A stretch of DNA of 64,000 bases from Heracleum sosnowskyi. Taxonomy: Eukaryota > Streptophyta > Magnoliopsida > Apiales > Apiaceae. Position numbers and translations under genes: made by a program. The stretch covers positions 50,693,133-50,757,132 of the forward strand of contig CM061238.1 of the NCBI GenBank assembly GCA_030848705.1. Direction: 5' to 3'. The notes beneath the pieces were generated by a model. That model was not told the origin of the DNA. It searched no databases and saw only the letters and a list, made by a program, of their open reading frames with translations. Shown here one piece after another: positions 22,376-34,480 of this stretch; position 1 is the stretch's first letter, and each line of letters starts with the position of its first letter.

Positions 22376-25300
22376 TGTGACGCCCTCCAAACCCGGGGTA
22401 CAGATTTGAGGAGTCACCCGACCAACGGAACACTATTTAACACATGCATAATATATAAAGACACAAATACCCCTTAACCAAGACTGCATCCAGATTATGG
22501 CAATGAACACAAGCTACTACAATCTTCTATTAATACAATACCAGTTTTATCAGAGTTATTACATCACAACTTAAGTTCAAATCTAGACATCTAATCTAGA
22601 AAAGCAAAACAACAACTACCCTGCCAATGACAACCACACGAGGGGCTCTCCTAGCTGTCGGTGAACTATCAGTCACGCTGTGCCGACTCATACTCTCGCT
22701 TCACTGGAATAGGGTTAGAAAACAACAAGCAAGAGTGAGCCAAAAGTGCTCAGCAAACATCATATGAATCATTTCTATCACAGTTGTAAGAATATGAATT
22801 TATGATATCAGAATCAACAATATTTAGCTAACACATGCTTTGTATCAATAACAATTGAAGAAAAAGAATTAGAATTTGGCTTATGCATTTTATTCAAATC
22901 AAAGGTTGTGCTGCTGGCCAGCCACGCATCAACCCCGGACTAGCTCACGGCATAGTCCTCTACTGGATCCTAGGCCAATCTGGGCCTTAAGTTATTCCGA
23001 CCATAAATATGGCCCGACCAATTACCGGTCCATTTTAAAAACATGCCAAATCTATCATAGGGTATAAACAATAACATGCTCAATGAGATAAACTCAATGT
23101 ATAATGATTGCAAAAGAGCTTCAACTGCTCAGTATCAAATGAAGATCGAGAAATAATCATGGAATAATTTCAACGGTACAGTGTACTCATTCAATAAGGA
23201 AATCAATATTGGTAATCGATAATCGATGACCGTAATCAATAGTCAACGATGGAAGTCAAATGATCAAGGGTTGTCAATAATAATCAAAGGATGATAATCA
23301 ATAATAAATGGTGGTAAACAATAATCAAGTGAATTGGAAATAAGGGTTTCTGATGTAGATCAAATCAAAGAATCAAGAATCTCTAAGGAAATGGAATCAG
23401 TTGTCCAAATGCGGTTAAAAGATTGATAATTTGAATTGTTCTGGGGATAACGGTATTCAAGTAATCAAGACAATAATAATTTTTATCACAAGTAAAGGCA
23501 CAGATACTTGCATGGTCTAAGCTGCTGCCGGATCGACTCTGCTCACTCTACCTTTCCCTTTCCCTTGCTCCGGGAACTCGATTCTATAATTAAACAAATC
23601 ATCACAATAAGTTTAACTATTCTCGTTCTACTCTCGACACTTATTCAATCAATAATCACATTTAAACAAGTAACCGGTTACGTATCGGACGTCCGGTATG
23701 ATTTACGATATTTAAAACTCAGATATTTGCCCTAGTACGGGCATATACAGACTATAAAACACAACACACAATTAATATGAACCATATAGCACTTATAAAC
23801 ATTTTTAAAACATCATACGAAACTTATTTGAATTTTAAATAAGTCACGATTAATTTTTAAATCAAAACTCGGATTTTTAAATCCAATATAAACATTTAAA
23901 TGCAAATAAATCAATTCATAAAATTAGTCGACACTCTTTAAATACTCAAACTATTTTTAAATAAATAAATAGGCTTGAAAATAATTAAACTGAATTTTTA
24001 ATTAATTAAATCTAATTAATAATTAATTTTTAAGAATTAATTCATTAAAAGAAATAACCAATTAATTAATAAATAAATTATTAATTAAAAATAATTAAAA
24101 TAATTAAGTTTAATCAATTTTCGGATTTAAAATAATAAATATAATTTTCCAAAATTTTTCTGATATTAAAATATATTTTTAAAATAAAAATATGAATTTT
24201 TAAAGTTTTTAAACTATTTTCGAATTAAATTTAAAAATAAAATCCAAAAACAGTTTTCAGAAAATGAATTAGGGTTTTGAAGATTGAATTAGGGTGTCCG
24301 GCGACCGGAATTCTTTATTCGCGATCAAACACAACCAAAACAATAGGGCTTTTGTTCGCCTTTGCAAGACAAACACTACCCACACTAAAACATCTCTGTC
24401 CCATGCCGGAATCGAGCCCAGAATCCGGTCAAAGAAACCGTCGGGCAAAACTCCGGCCGGAAACCCGATCTCCTCTATTTCTACATGAAACTCTAAGATT
24501 AATATTACAAAATGAAGCTTATAACTCACACAATCAAAGCCCCATATCAAAACTTATGTCAGATCAACAACAAGAACGAACGAAGTAAAAGAAAAATTCG
24601 GGTCAAAACCCGAAAATCAAACCCATCAAAATTGAACTCAAACATGAAATTAAATCATGGATTCTTGCTATTTAGAACCCTAGGAACATGTTAGAAGCAA
24701 CCAATTGAATGGAGAATCAACAGAATGAAAATCCCCAAATCGACCAAGAACCCTAATTTTAATTCGAATATTGAAAAATTCATATAAAATCGAAAACTTA
24801 CCAGATGATGATGAGGTTGGAAGATTCTGAAACTAGAGATCAAGAGCTTTGATTTGAGAGTACAAGAACTTCAGATTTGGATTTCAATAACACCTTGAAC
24901 GAATGGATTAATCTTCAAGAACACGAAGAACACGGTTCAGGAATTTTTAATTTTTCGATAATTAACTGCAAAATTCTATGAGTTTCAAGGTACGATTCGT
25001 CTTTTTATATATTTGGAAAAATAATACCGCAAACAACATTTTTGGATCGATATAGATCCACTGGTTCGTTTAAAAACCCTAATTAGGTTAAAAACACGTT
25101 TTACGAGGAATAATCAGTTAAAAAGGTTGATGATCATCCAATTGAGATATATATCATTATATAACTAATGCTCAAGAATACTGGGGCTATAACAAATGTA
25201 ATATTGATAGAAAACGATATATCCGTCCCCTTAAGCAATTAGGGTTCAGAACAATTTTTCCCTTTTTGAACAAAACGAATTATTCTTGCAGAATCAAATA

Positions 25301-25588
25301 GGTAGGAATGAAATGATACGAATATCTCTCCCGATAATGATTCGAATACGAAAGACGAAGAGATAATAATTAATGTACGAAATTCCAATGGGGCCCTTGA
25401 ATTATCAAAACGGGGCTCAGATTTGAAGAAAATTCCAAATGACGAAATATTTGAAATGGGCTTCCGACTCACCAATTAGCACATAATCACACAATAATTA
25501 TCATTTAATAATATTCCAATACTCCACAACAAATATTTTTATATTAAATATATCATTTATTTAAATAATAAAATTCACGGATATTACA
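22376..25588 (-). repeat. Tekay 5' LTR
   Basis: This 3213-base copy of the LTR lacks the Stowaway MITE. It also lacks about 95 bases that its partner has near 10838-10933, and has a short extra segment near 24905-24945. It ends TATTACA, followed by the duplication TCGAC. The promoter must lie here, but I could not point to a convincing TATA box. Confidence 0.9.
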
Positions 25589-26293
25589 TCGACTATACTA
25601 GGACAAGGAAAATACTCCTAGATAAAAAAAAGATGTTACGTGCATGTTTCCTATTAATTGCGCGAACAGAACCAAACCAGCAACTGATAGGAGGATGCAA
25701 AATAAAGTCTCACCAATGTAAGTACTAGTCTGCAAATTTTGTCCATACGAACTGCAAAAGGAAGGATGGAAAATTATACACATTCAAAGGGTATCAGACT
25801 TGTACTACAGTAACTATTCAGAAAGAAATTTGGATAGGGTAGCAATAAGCATAAAAAAATTAACAACTGTTCTCATTGTGATCTATAGATCAGCATACGA
25901 ACAGAAACTTTAATGCATCAGGAAAGGTTACACATCAGAACACAGACAGCTTAACCAGAATGGCAGCTAGTATGTTGATATACTCTCTGATCCAAGAAGT
26001 GTGTAATGTATTTCAGATAGTCATATGTGAATTTGCATTAGTCATGAGTTCCTTTTTCTAGCAGCATTTAAACCAGTTTTATGATCATTTTTTTAAGAAA
26101 TCTGGAGCAGCACAAAGTAGAAATTGTACACTTTAACATGTGTAGTCGATCGTTGTCTATATAAGTTACCATAAACAAAAAATATAAAAAAGACGGGGGA
26201 ATTTTGGATAGAAGAGTAAGAGAAAGAAGTTTAATCTTGGATCTCTATGGGGAAGAAGATATATGTATGAAAAATAGAAAGCAAATGGTGCAC

Positions 26294-27694
26294 CTTAAAT
26301 TTCTCAAGCCCCACCAAAGGCTATAAAGATACTTCTGGTACATCGGGGACGTAGCAACTTGACTAGTAAAAGCATCCGAAAACATTCCAAATTTAATTGT
26401 TGATTCTTGGTTAGTAGTATCACAATTATCAAGCACTTTGGTAAAATTCAGCTAGTAAGCCCGCTGAATTTCTCCTAAACTGTGACAATCCAGAAAAGTA
26501 AAATTGCAAGGTGGAACTCTGCGTAGCTCCGCATAACACTCGTCGTCTCTCCAACATGAATGCTGCCTTCCTATAGACATTAGATACCAGGCTGCTCCTA
26601 GTACCTGCACCAGCAGTTAATAGTAAACAATCATGGTTTTCCTCGTGTAAGAATGCTAAATGTTCAAGTATAATTACTAATGGAAGAACAAATATAGGAT
26701 CTTACATGACTTGCTAGCATGTAGAGCACAAGATTATATGCAGCTCCAGCCCAAGCAGTATTAGCAACGACTCCTGTAGTTTTAATTATCCTCTGATTTA
26801 GAGGAAACATGACAAACAATCTTGGAACATATTGAATCAAAAGAATAAGAACCAGGGTGTTGTGAACATGATCAACACTGTTGTTTTTCATTGCTGGAAC
26901 AACATACCAATTGAGAATCTGCAAGGGAGTGAAAAATATAATTTTAATTCAAGGTCTGAAGAAGAAAACAGCTCCAGATGTGTGTAGAAATTATAATGAA
27001 CTTTCACTAAAATGCTCCACTCATATTAATATGACCTCAGACATAATAGAACATATATTTTCCTGAGCTGCATTTATGCAATCAGTGATGACCTCTAACC
27101 ACATCTTTAGCAGTTTGTTTTGGCGTGAAAGTACTCATTAAGAAGCTGGTGGCTCTAACGTGGCTTAGTCATTCCAAATAAGTTATGACAATTAGGCACA
27201 ACAACTTCAAAGAATGGTTTAACGACATCTCGCTTAGCATGTTTTTTCAGGTTATTAACACAAATATATAGCAGTAAAAAGAATTAATGCGGTTCTTACT
27301 TGGATAGAACAGAATGGGGGTGAGAATTGAACAAAACTTGAATCAAATATAGAACGTGTTATATCTTCCAATTACAAAAAATGCACGATCATTCCTTTCT
27401 TCTACCACATGTTTTTGTAAATTTATCAAAAAATATTTGCATCAGTTCATATTTTAAACTCTAATCCCAACACCCTTATACTGTTCTTCACATTTTTCAG
27501 GGCATGAAATTGTATTTCTTTTTCCTAGTTAAAACGCTATGCAAACTAATTTTCAAGAAATATTTGGAATGGGACCAAATGAATATAAAGTAGATTGTTT
27601 GCAAAAAAGTTGGTGAGCTTGCCTGAGGTAATCGTAAAGAAGCTGCAAGATCAATAATGAAATCTGAGTTTGACACATAATGTACAGTTACTTG
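26294..27694 (-). pseudogene. Captured CNGC ion-channel gene fragment
   Basis: Three exons of a plant cyclic-nucleotide-gated channel can be read on the minus strand. Exon 27623-27694 encodes DFIIDLAASLRLPQ. Exon 26706-26918 encodes ILNWYVVPAMKNN, then IQYVPRLF and TAWAGAAYNLVLYMLASH. Exon 26294-26604 encodes VLGAAWYLMSIGRQHSCW, then FGMFSDAF and YLYSLWWGLRNL. These cover transmembrane segments 3-5 and the start of the pore. Splice acceptors and phases fit, but the first exon ends at GC instead of GT. A TAG interrupts the last exon where relatives have tryptophan. The N-terminus and the cyclic-nucleotide-binding domain are missing. Its place inside the CACTA ends shows it was captured by the transposon; the closest family members seem to be CNGC15-like. 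Confidence 0.8.
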
Positions 27695-27704
27695 CTACAA
27701 ATTT

Positions 27705-28439
27705 ACGTTTGCAAATAATAATCCAATTAATCAAAAACTAACATTTTATAACACAAAAAACTCAGATTTTATCGATCATTTGCAATACATACAAGTATAT
27801 ATATATATATATATACAAACAAGCATACAAAACATAAAAAGTAAATCTCTATATACTTATAAAACAAAAAAAACAAATACAAATCAAATACAAGTGAAAG
27901 GGGAAAACAAATATAAGCTTACAATGCAAAGAACGGAGATGTAAGCTTACATCGAAAGCCAAAACCAACTCTAAGCTCCAGATCTGTTACAAAAAAATAG
28001 AGTTAAAATTCAAAATTGAAATTGAATTTGTTACTAACTTACAAATTGAAGAACAAACGAAAGAAAAATAAACCCAATTAGGTCGATTCCTTTTTACCTC
28101 GGTTGGGTTTCGTTCAATTAGGGTTTAAATTTGTACAAAGATGGTGAAATTAGGGTTTCAACTACAGAGATGGTGAGATGATGAGATGGTGAATTTAGGG
28201 TTTTAGTTATAGAGATGGAGAGAGAGACGGGAGAGAGAGAACGTAGAGAGGGAGAGGAGAGAGAGACGGGAGAGAGAATGAGAGAGTCGGAGTGTGTTGA
28301 TTGTGCGAAAGGGGGAAAATTGGGGGATAAAAATTTCGCTAAGTGGGGGAAATTTTTGTGGAAATAAGGGGGAAGTTATTTGGTATAATAAAGGGGTGAG
28401 AGTGACCCGGGATTTTTAAATTTTTTTAAATGAGAATTC
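27705..28439 (-). other. Upstream region of the captured channel fragment
   Basis: I see no coding exon. At 28160-28275 the plus strand is rich in GAGAGA and GACGGG, which on the minus strand gives the pyrimidine-rich leader typical of plant 5' UTRs. A ten-base inverted repeat (TAAGCTTACA at 27914-27923 with TGTAAGCTTA at 27940-27949) could form a hairpin, and a TA-rich run lies at 27799-27816. The region may hold a promoter driving the captured exons. This is an inference. Confidence 0.35.
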
Positions 28440-28582
28440 ACAACGGCTATTTTATAAACTGATGTCTAAAAACAGTTTTAACATCGTTTTAAAAAATATC
28501 GATGTTAAAATATTTTTTAACATCGTTGGCATTTTCAACTGATGTTAAGGCACCGATGTTATATGTATTTTTTCTAGTAGTG
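28440..28582. repeat. CACTA right terminal and subterminal repeats
   Basis: Variants of AACATCG, AACTGATGT and ATCGATGTT alternate up to the terminal TTTTTCTAGTAGTG. They mirror the left subterminal repeats, and the duplication CCA follows directly. Confidence 0.85.
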
Positions 28583-28819
28583 CCACCCCACCCCCTCCAT
28601 CAGTGTCTACAAATGTATGCCTGTTAAATATCTAGTCGTGAAAGCAACAGATATAAACAGACAGAGTTTGACCTCCAACATGTTACAGTAATCATGAGAC
28701 ATGTTAACAATACTCAAACAATAGGTAATGCATGATAATTTAATAATGACAATACTACTCAAGTTGGTGAAACTTTGGGAACACTATTCAGGGTTGTTAA
28801 AAATTATGCACCCTCTTAC

Positions 28820-30783
28820 CTTTTAAAGCCACAGTATTAGACGACAGCACAACTATGTCATTGATGTAAAGCACAGAAGAAGGAAATTCCCATATCTACA
28901 TGATTTAAAATAAGAGGCCAGAGATTATGAGATGATTAGCTCCTAAAATTGAATTTGATTCTGAACGAGAAAGGGAGAAACCAGAGTTTTGTACTGTAGA
29001 GTTGGACAGTAATATTCATACCATTGTGGCAATGAGAAAGATCTTCAAGTACTGGAAACTAGGATTGCAAACTGTGTCTTTGAAGCTGCACAGTACAATT
29101 ATGGATTAGCAAAAAAATAAGTATACTATTTTCTTCAATTAACAGTCTGCTGGATTAATTTCACGATATCTCTACGGTCAGTTAATCATGCGTTTATGTC
29201 AATCAGTTCAGTTTAACCTCGATTACCTATGTCAGAACAGCAGCAGACTAACCATGATAACACTGGATCATTTAATAAGGTGGTTAAACTCAGGTTAGAA
29301 TTCACAAAAAAATGCCTGTGAATAGTAAGGTAGCTAAACTTAAGTAAAACTCACACAAACATGTCTGTCTAGAATTACTAACACGCGTCTGCTCGGAATT
29401 CTTCTCAAAGAAAAAATCATACAGGTCACAAGCATATGTCGACTATAATGACAATGTGATCTAATGAACCTTATAATCATAGACTTTTTCTAGTAGAATG
29501 TGACATTTAAATATACTTTTAACAAAAAAAAAAAAGGTACTATCTAGTTATTCATAACATCCCCTGCTAGAAGCACAAGCATTGTGAAATATTAGGAATG
29601 CATAAACTAACTTTTGGATTGTCAGCTTGAGATAACTATTGAAGGATGCAAAGATTAGAGGCAAGAAGTGTACGTTTTACTTTCAACTACTGATGCCTTG
29701 GTTAAAACTCTTATCCCAAGAAACATCAGATTCCCAAAAACGACATCCACCAATAGCTACATTAAAGATGGCAACCCATTTAGCAAAGAAAATTTAAACC
29801 TTCCCGTAGCACGAAACTAGTGTTGCAATTAAAGCTTGTGGATATAATTTCAAGCCATCTTCAAGTTAGCTAAGGCTTTACACATACCACATCACTGATG
29901 TCAAAAATTTATACTGGAAATAAAAGATGACAATGAATGGACTATGTATTTAAAATTATGCAACCATAATTAAAATTTATAGCTTTTACCATAAATATTC
30001 AAGTAAAATGGAGAGATGATTAGGAAGCTTTGTGTGATCTATTTTTTTTTCTTCCCTGCAATGTCATGCGTGTTTCTACACGTCATGTTTAACTAACTCT
30101 GTCAATCCTTCCAAATTAATTTAACCATCAATAAATAACAGTCTCAATATATTAACTGGAATAAATTATATACAGGTATCCAAAACAAGAAAGCCGAAAC
30201 CTGTAAAGCATGATATATGTATTAATAAAACTCATCAACACAAATGTAAATACAAAGTGAAAAAGTGTTCTAAACAAAATAAAAAGTTACAGCAATAAAT
30301 TTATAAAAGGGAACAAGGCATTGCATACGAAACAAGTGATTAAATATTGTGTACCTCAAAGTTGAGAGTTTCTCGAGTAAACGAACAAATGCCCGTAGAC
30401 CTTTTCTTTATGCAATATTAAATCAATCACAAGAATCTGCCGATCGAAACAACTACTATCAAACCAACCCCCCAAAAAAAACTGTATTCCAAAAGTAACA
30501 AATAAGTAATTAGCCATGACGATGTTTTATTACCATGTTTTCGCATTCAGTGTACTCATCTGCAACTTTTTTGCATTTTTCCTGTCAAATGTAATTACAA
30601 CGTCTTTATAATGAGAGAGAAGAGGGACGGACATCTTTTAAATAGAGAACTAAAACTAAAAATGATGGCAAGTTGGCAACTTACACATTTCATCAGACCA
30701 ATATTCCCTGGTGAATATTGAATATATAGTGATTTTAGCGGGAACCCACAGTGGACGCATCTAAGATACTTATCACAGCCCAT
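28820..30783 (-). pseudogene. ARV1: ARV1-like gene, main part (broken)
   Basis: Exon 1 (30685-30783) starts MGCDKYLRCVHCGFPLKS, followed by IQYSPGN. With exon 2 (30534-30581, CKKVADEYTECENM) it forms the zinc-ribbon ARV1 homology domain. Further exons are 30355-30436 (VIDLILHKEKVYGHL), 29691-29756 (LLVDVVFGNLMFLGIRVLTK), 29022-29085 (YLKIFLIATM) and 28820-28895 (IWEFPSSVLYINDIVVLSSN). The last exon lies at 7028-7151 beyond the CACTA. ARV1 is an ER membrane protein needed for sterol distribution and GPI-anchor and lipid homeostasis. Frameshifts in the third and fifth listed exons, and an apparently missing exon between 29756 and 30355, make this a pseudogene. Splice sites are largely preserved, so decay looks recent. 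Confidence 0.8.
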
Positions 30784-31133
30784 TGTTTTTCTTGTACATT
30801 TTCATGAGATATCTGTAATAAGAGGCATCACAAACAATTTTTTCTTGCAAAAATTGAAAGCAGATTGCGAAAGAAACAATGCATTATATATACTTAGTTA
30901 AGAAACAAAAGCTAGTTGAAATCTAAGACAATTTAAGCATAAAATATTTGTTCTAGCTGGAACTTGGAATATAAATTAACTAAAAATCTATTCTATACTC
31001 AAACTTTAGATATTAAAATGGACATTTACTAGATGAGTGTCGTGTTAGAAAAATATGTAATAAGTTTTATAGTATCAAGCAAATAGGCATAAGCAAGTGC
31101 CACCACACATCTACCTTTACATTTAATACTTAA
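30784..31133. other. Region upstream of the ARV1-like exon 1
   Basis: I see AT-rich DNA without open frames or named repeats. It may contain the former ARV1 promoter. No clear TATA box was found. It ends where Helitron-related sequence begins. Confidence 0.35.
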
Positions 31134-31643
31134 TAGGCTATTACTCGTACTTAAAAAATAATAAATTAAAAAATTTAATATTAAAATAAAAGTAAAAATT
31201 AATATGATAAATTATAAAATGAGAAACTTAAATATTAATTAGAACATAAAAAAATATTAAAAAATACAGATAGGGCTGAGGAAGATAAATGAGGTATTAT
31301 TGATATTATTTTCTAATAAAATAATATTAATAATAAGGACATATAGAAAATCTAACATGTTTTAATTAAAAAAATAATAATTACCCGTGATATTTTTAGA
31401 AGTGTTTTAATTATATTAATTGTATTTATTAAAAAAATACGTTGACATGTTAAAAGAAATAAGTTTTTTTAATAAGGACAAATAGGAAAACTAACATGTT
31501 TTAATTAAAAAAAATAACTACCTATAATATTTCTAGATGTGTTTTAATTATATTAATTTTATTTGTTAGAAAAATATGTTCACTTGTTAAAATAGGTAAG
31601 TTTTTAAAATAATTAAAAGTATTAAAATAAGTTTTAAAATATA

Positions 31644-33485
31644 CTAGCCTACAACCCGTGCAAGGCACGGGCCTTAAAAATAATAAACTAAAAAATTTAA
31701 TGTGAACGGAAAATTTTAAAATAAAAGTAAAAATTAATATGACAAATTATAAAATGAGAAACTTAAATATTCATTGGAAAATAAAAAAATACAAATGAGG
31801 CCGAGGAAGATAAATGAGGTATTATTAATATTATTTTATAATAAAATAATATTAATAATAATGACAGATAGAAATCTAACATGTTTTAATTAAAAACATT
31901 AATAGACCGTGATATTTTTAGAAGTGTTTTAATTATATTAAATGTATTTATTAAAAAAATATGTTGACATGTTAAAATAAGTAAGTTTTTTTAATAAGGA
32001 CAAATAGAAAAGTTAACATGTTTTAATTAAAAAAAAGTAACTGCACGTAATATTTTTAGATGTGTTTTAATTATATTAATTTTATGTGTTAAAAAAATAC
32101 GTTCACTTGTTAAAATAGGTAAGTTTTTTTAAATAATTAAAAGTATTAAAATAGGTTTTAAAATATATAAGTTGCACTTGATATTTTTGGAAAAGAGAGA
32201 TTTTAATGATAACAAATATAAAAAGTAATATATTTTAATTTAAAGGTAATTGCCCATGATATTTTTGGAAAAGAAGTAGATTTTGTTAGAAAAAAATGTT
32301 TTAACTATAAAAGGCAATCAGTTATTTACTATTTTTATATTATTTTATTATTTATTAAATAGAGTATTAAAATAGGTTTTAAAATAAATAAGTAAGGATT
32401 GCACCTCATATTTTTGGAAAATACGGATTTTAGTGATGATGTGTTTTAATTATATTAATTGTATTTGTTAAAAAAATACGCTCACTTGTTAAAATAGGTA
32501 ATTTTTTTTAAATAATTAAAAGTATTAAAATAAATTTTAAAATATATAAGTAAGAGTTGCACTTGATATTTTTGGAAAATAGAGATTTTAGTGATAACAA
32601 ATATAAAAGGTAATATATTTTAATTTAAAGGTAATTGCCCGTGATATTTTTGGAAAAGATGTATATTTTCTTAGAAAAAAAATGTTTTAATTATAAAAGG
32701 AAATTATCTAGTTAACATTTTTATATTATTTTATTATTTGTTAAATAGAGTATCAAAATAGATTTTAAAATAAATAAGTAAGGATTGCACCTCATATTTT
32801 TGGAAAATAGAGATTTTAGTGATAACAAATATAAAAGATATTATGTTTGAATTTAAAGGTAATTGTCGTGATATTTTTGGAAAAAGAGTAGATTTTGTTA
32901 GATTTTTTTAATTATAAAAGGCAATCAGTTAGTTACTATTTTTATATTATTTTATTATATATTAAATAGAGTATTAAAATAGGTTTTAAAATAAATAAGT
33001 AAGGATTGCACCTCATATTTTTGGAAAACATAGATTTTAGTAATAACAAATATAAAAGATAATATGTTTTAATTTAAAGATAATTGTAATGATATTTTTG
33101 GAATATGAGTAGATTTTGTTAGGAAAAAAAAATTTAATTATAAAAGCCAATCATCTAGTTACTATTTTGGTAACTTGTCAATAATACAATTCCATTAAAT
33201 ATTTGATTTGTAGTAGCTTTCGTTATCCTAAAAAGAAAGAAGTATATTTGTAGCAGTGTATCCTAAATTTAAACAAATTAGATTCCAGATTTCCATTTTT
33301 TTGATTAGATTTCAATATTTTTTTTATGTAGTAAAATATAGTGAAATATTAATGTAGAATAAAACCTTTCCGAATTTTGATTATATTATTAATTTATTAA
33401 TTAGAAACAGTACCGAAAACCAAAAACCGGCCGTTAACCGAAAACCAAAACTTTCAATGTTTAGGCTTTAATAATATAGTATAGA
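31644..33485 (-). mobile_element. Helitron H2, complete non-autonomous copy
   Basis: On the minus strand the element starts TCTATACTATATTATTAAAG (5' end at 33485). It ends with the hairpin CCCGTGC-CTT-GCACGGG, seven further bases and CTAG, followed by host T (31643). This is the full Helitron end signature, with insertion between A and T. It is 1842 bases, lacks RepHel, and contains a tandem array of about 225-base units. It lies inside another copy of the same family. Confidence 0.88.
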
Positions 33486-34480
33486 TAAGTAAGGGTGCCC
33501 TTGATATTTTTGGAAAAGAGAGATTTTAGTGATAACAAATATAAAAGGTAATATATTTTAATTTAAAGGTAATTGTCCGTGATATTTTTGGAAAAGAAGT
33601 AGATTTTGTTAGGAAAAAAAATATTTTGATTATAAAAGGCAATCTACTAGTTACTATTTTTATATTATTTTATTATTTTTTAAATAGAATATTAAAATAG
33701 ATTTTAAAATAAATAAGTAAGGATTGCACCTTATAATTTTGGAAAATAGAGATTTTAGTGATAACAAATATAAAGATATTATGTTTTAATTTAAAGGTAA
33801 TTGTCATGATATTTTTGGAAAAGGAGTAGATTTTGTTTGAATATTTTTTAATTATAAAAGGCAATCAGCTAGTTACAATTTTTATTATTAATTAAATAGA
33901 GTATTAAAATAGGTTTTAAAATAAATAAGTAAGGATTGTACTTCATATTTTTGAAAAACAGAGATTTTAGTGATAACAAATATAAAAGGTAATATGTTTT
34001 AATTTAAAGATAATTGTCATGATATTTTTGGAAAAGGAGTAAATTTTGTTAGAAAAAAGCTTTTGTTATCCTAAAAAGAAAGAAGTATATTTGTAGCAGT
34101 ATATCTTAAATTTAAACAAATTATATCCCACCTTTGCATTTTTTTGATTAAATTTCAATATTATTTGATTTTTATGTAGTAAAATATAGTGAAATATTAA
34201 TGTAGAATAAAACTTTCCCGAATTTTGATTATATTATTAATTTATTAATTAGAAAAAGTGTCGAAAACCAAAAACTAACCTTTTTTTTAATTATAAAAGG
34301 CAATCAGCTAGTTACTATTTTTATATTATTTTATTATTAATTAAATAGAGTATTAAAATAGGTTTTAAAATAAATAAGTAAGGATCGCACTTCATATTTT
34401 TGGAAAACAGAGATTTTAGTGATAACAAGTATAAAAGGTAATATGTTTTAATTTAAAGATAATTGTCATGATATTTTTGG
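32160..34480. repeat. Tandem ~225-bp units inside Helitrons H1 and H2
   Basis: Units share AAATAAGTAAGGATTGCAC, then CATATTTTTGGAAAA, then TAGTGATAACAAATATAAAA. They recur near 32390, 32546, 32774, 33000, 33486, 33715, 33930 and 34376, mostly about 225 bases apart. The series runs through both H2 and the neighbouring part of H1, so the amplification predates the split of the two copies. No coding potential was seen. Confidence 0.7.

Larger units (their letters stand above)
8929..25588 (-). mobile_element. Ty3/gypsy chromovirus, Tekay (Del) type
   Basis: Two long terminal repeats (8929-12501 and 22376-25588) begin and end TG/CA, and the insertion is flanked by the duplication TCGAC (8924-8928 and 25589-25593). 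The element reads on the minus strand: 5' LTR at the right, primer-binding site at 22361-22372, an extra ORF, gag, protease, RT, RNase H, integrase, chromodomain, polypurine tract at 12502-12516, then the 3' LTR. The chromodomain and long LTRs point to Tekay. An Angela copia element splits gag-pol, and a Stowaway MITE sits in the 3' LTR. Two nonsense codons in pol show that it is dead. Over the first roughly 500 bases the LTRs differ by about 2 percent by eye, so it is fairly young. Confidence 0.92.
7700..28582. mobile_element. CACTA (En/Spm) transposon with nested insertions
   Basis: The element begins CACTACTAGAAAAA and ends with its reverse complement, TTTTTCTAGTAGTG. It is flanked by the three-base duplication CCA (7697-7699 and 28583-28585), the CACTA superfamily signature. 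Both ends carry subterminal repeats of the ACATCGGTTTT type. Without the Tekay element at 8929-25588 and its duplication, the element is about 4.2 kb. It has no recognisable TnpA or TnpD transposase, so it is non-autonomous. Its right arm carries captured CNGC channel exons. The left arm (8421-8928) has only an unassigned stretch that could encode WATKTRQSYKMHELDEV on the minus strand near 8750-8830. It sits inside an intron of the ARV1-like gene. Confidence 0.9.
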
